Source: Methylococcaceae bacterium NSP1-2 (GTDB lineage Bacteria; Pseudomonadota; Gammaproteobacteria; Methylococcales; Methylomonadaceae). Taken from it: DNA of 5,740 nucleotides. The notes under the pieces were generated by a model that was given only the letters and a program-made list of their open reading frames with translations, was not told where the DNA came from and ran no database searches. The stretch is taken from NCBI GenBank assembly GCA_002256685.1, contig NQJH01000227.1:1-5740 (forward strand). The letters are read 5' to 3'. The number at the start of each line of letters is the position of its first letter. The first letter of the stretch is position 1. The position numbers and the translations under genes are program-made. Shown here piece by piece: positions 4,818 through 5,740 of the stretch.

Positions 4818-5740
4818 GTGCATAATCAAACACCACAGTATTTAGTCGGTATCGACTTAGGGACAACGCATACCGTTGTTGCCTACACGCAAGCGAATAG
4901 CAGTCATCGAGACATTCAGCTTTTTCACGTTGAACAATTAATTGCACTAGGGCAGGTAGATGCAAGACCTCTATTGCCATCGGTGCGTTATCACCCTGCG
5001 GCTGGCGAATTATCAGCGGCGGATATTGTTTTTTCCACAGCGGGTGAGGGCAATCCTGCGATTATTGGCGAAGCAGCGCGGGTGTTAGGTGCGAAAACCA
5101 CAGGGCGATTAGTGACCAGCGCGAAAAGTTGGTTATCACATCCATCGGTGGATCATAGCGCGGAGATTCTGCCTTGGGGTAGTGCCGATGATATTAACAA
5201 AGTCTCACCGATTGATGCCAGTGCCAGTTATCTTGCCCATATTCGTACCGTGTGGGCGCATAAATTCCCCGATGCCCCGTTGGAACAGCAAGATTTAGTC
5301 ATTACTGTGCCTGCGTCCTTTGATGAAGGCGCGCGTTCATTGACTTTGGAAGCGGCGCGTAGTGCGGGTTTGCATAATGTCCGTTTATTAGAAGAGCCGC
5401 AAGCCGTGTGTTATGACTGGTTACGGCGTAACGCGGGCAATCTAAAACAACTGCTAGCCGATGTGCATTTATTGCTAGTGTGTGATGTCGGTGGCGGAAC
5501 GACTGATTTAACGCTGATTAAAGTCGAACAAGGCGAAATCGAGCCGAAATTGACCCGTATCGGGGTCGGTAATCATTTAATGCTAGGCGGCGATAACATT
5601 GATTTAGCCTTAGCACGATTGGCTGAAAGTCGATTAAATAATGGTGAAAAACGCTTATCGGCGGCAGATTTATCACAATTAATTGAACAATGTCGCGTCG
5701 TTAAAGAACGCTTATTAGCCGAAGACGCGCCTGAACAACT
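4818..5740 (+). CDS. Hsp70-family ATPase (non-DnaK type), 3'-truncated by the window
   Basis: The visible 307 residues form most of an actin-like Hsp70 nucleotide-binding domain (complete domains are about 380). Motifs in order: phosphate-1 loop G11-I-D-L-G-T-T-H-T-V-V-A-Y23; VITVPASFDE followed by AARSAGL; L-L-E192-E-P-Q-A, the DnaK NEPTA equivalent; phosphate-2 loop C222-D-V-G-G-G-T-T-D230; and L256-G-G-D-N-I-D262. This indicates an ATP-driven chaperone-type protein in the cytoplasm. The wording (TTHTVVAY, VPASFDE, LLEEPQA) resembles the divergent bacterial Hsp70 group often found as paired Hsp70 genes, rather than DnaK, HscA or HscC; this is from memory and the C-terminal region is not visible. 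Start: an in-frame TGA at 4806-4808 and no other start codon before the phosphate-1 loop leave GTG 4818 as the only reasonable choice. It has no clear SD (CTGAAAAATCATC precedes it). The frame is open to the window end. Confidence 0.9.
   Translation, partial: MHNQTPQYLVGIDLGTTHTVVAYTQANSSHRDIQLFHVEQLIALGQVDARPLLPSVRYHPAAGELSAADIVFSTAGEGNPAIIGEAARVLGAKTTGRLVTSAKSWLSHPSVDHSAEILPWGSADDINKVSPIDASASYLAHIRTVWAHKFPDAPLEQQDLVITVPASFDEGARSLTLEAARSAGLHNVRLLEEPQAVCYDWLRRNAGNLKQLLADVHLLLVCDVGGGTTDLTLIKVEQGEIEPKLTRIGVGNHLMLGGDNIDLALARLAESRLNNGEKRLSAADLSQLIEQCRVVKERLLAEDAPEQ

Overview
This is an ordinary-looking stretch of bacterial chromosome with four protein-coding genes, all on the + strand. The first and last are cut by the window edges. 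The mix (an SDF-family carboxylate/amino-acid symporter, a diheme cytochrome c4, a multidomain c-di-GMP enzyme and an Hsp70-like ATPase of the non-DnaK type), moderate base composition and free use of GTG/TTG-type codons suggest a free-living respiring gammaproteobacterium. A sulfur-oxidising Thiotrichales-type host is a guess, not something the sequence proves.

Layout: 1-950 is the C-terminal three quarters of the symporter. 951-1067 is a short spacer with a dyad and a weak candidate promoter. 1068-1634 is the cytochrome c4 gene, with a clean Shine-Dalgarno, Sec signal peptide and two CXXCH hemes. 1635-2226 is a gap of about 590 bp that holds most of the unexplained structure: a perfect 12-bp stem-loop, a candidate small minus-strand reading frame with its own promoter-like and SD-like signals, a 10-bp stem-loop over that frame's start codon, and a 59-bp palindromic element resembling a REP/MITE-type repeat. 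2227-4686 encodes an 819-residue REC-PAS-PAS-GGDEF-EAL protein whose cyclase, inhibitory-site and phosphodiesterase motifs all look intact. 4687-4817 is a spacer with short direct repeats. 4818-5740 is the N-terminal 307 residues of an Hsp70-family ATPase starting at GTG.

The genes do not form an obvious pathway. Each appears to be its own transcription unit, separated by gaps of 117, 592 and 131 bp. I see no CRISPR array, tRNA, rRNA, full insertion sequence, phage gene or defence cassette, and I do not claim a new system. The parts most worth a second look are the 1635-2226 gap, a 20-bp perfect palindrome near the start of the c-di-GMP gene, a seven-G run in its GGDEF codons, and unusual substrate/ion-site residues in the symporter.
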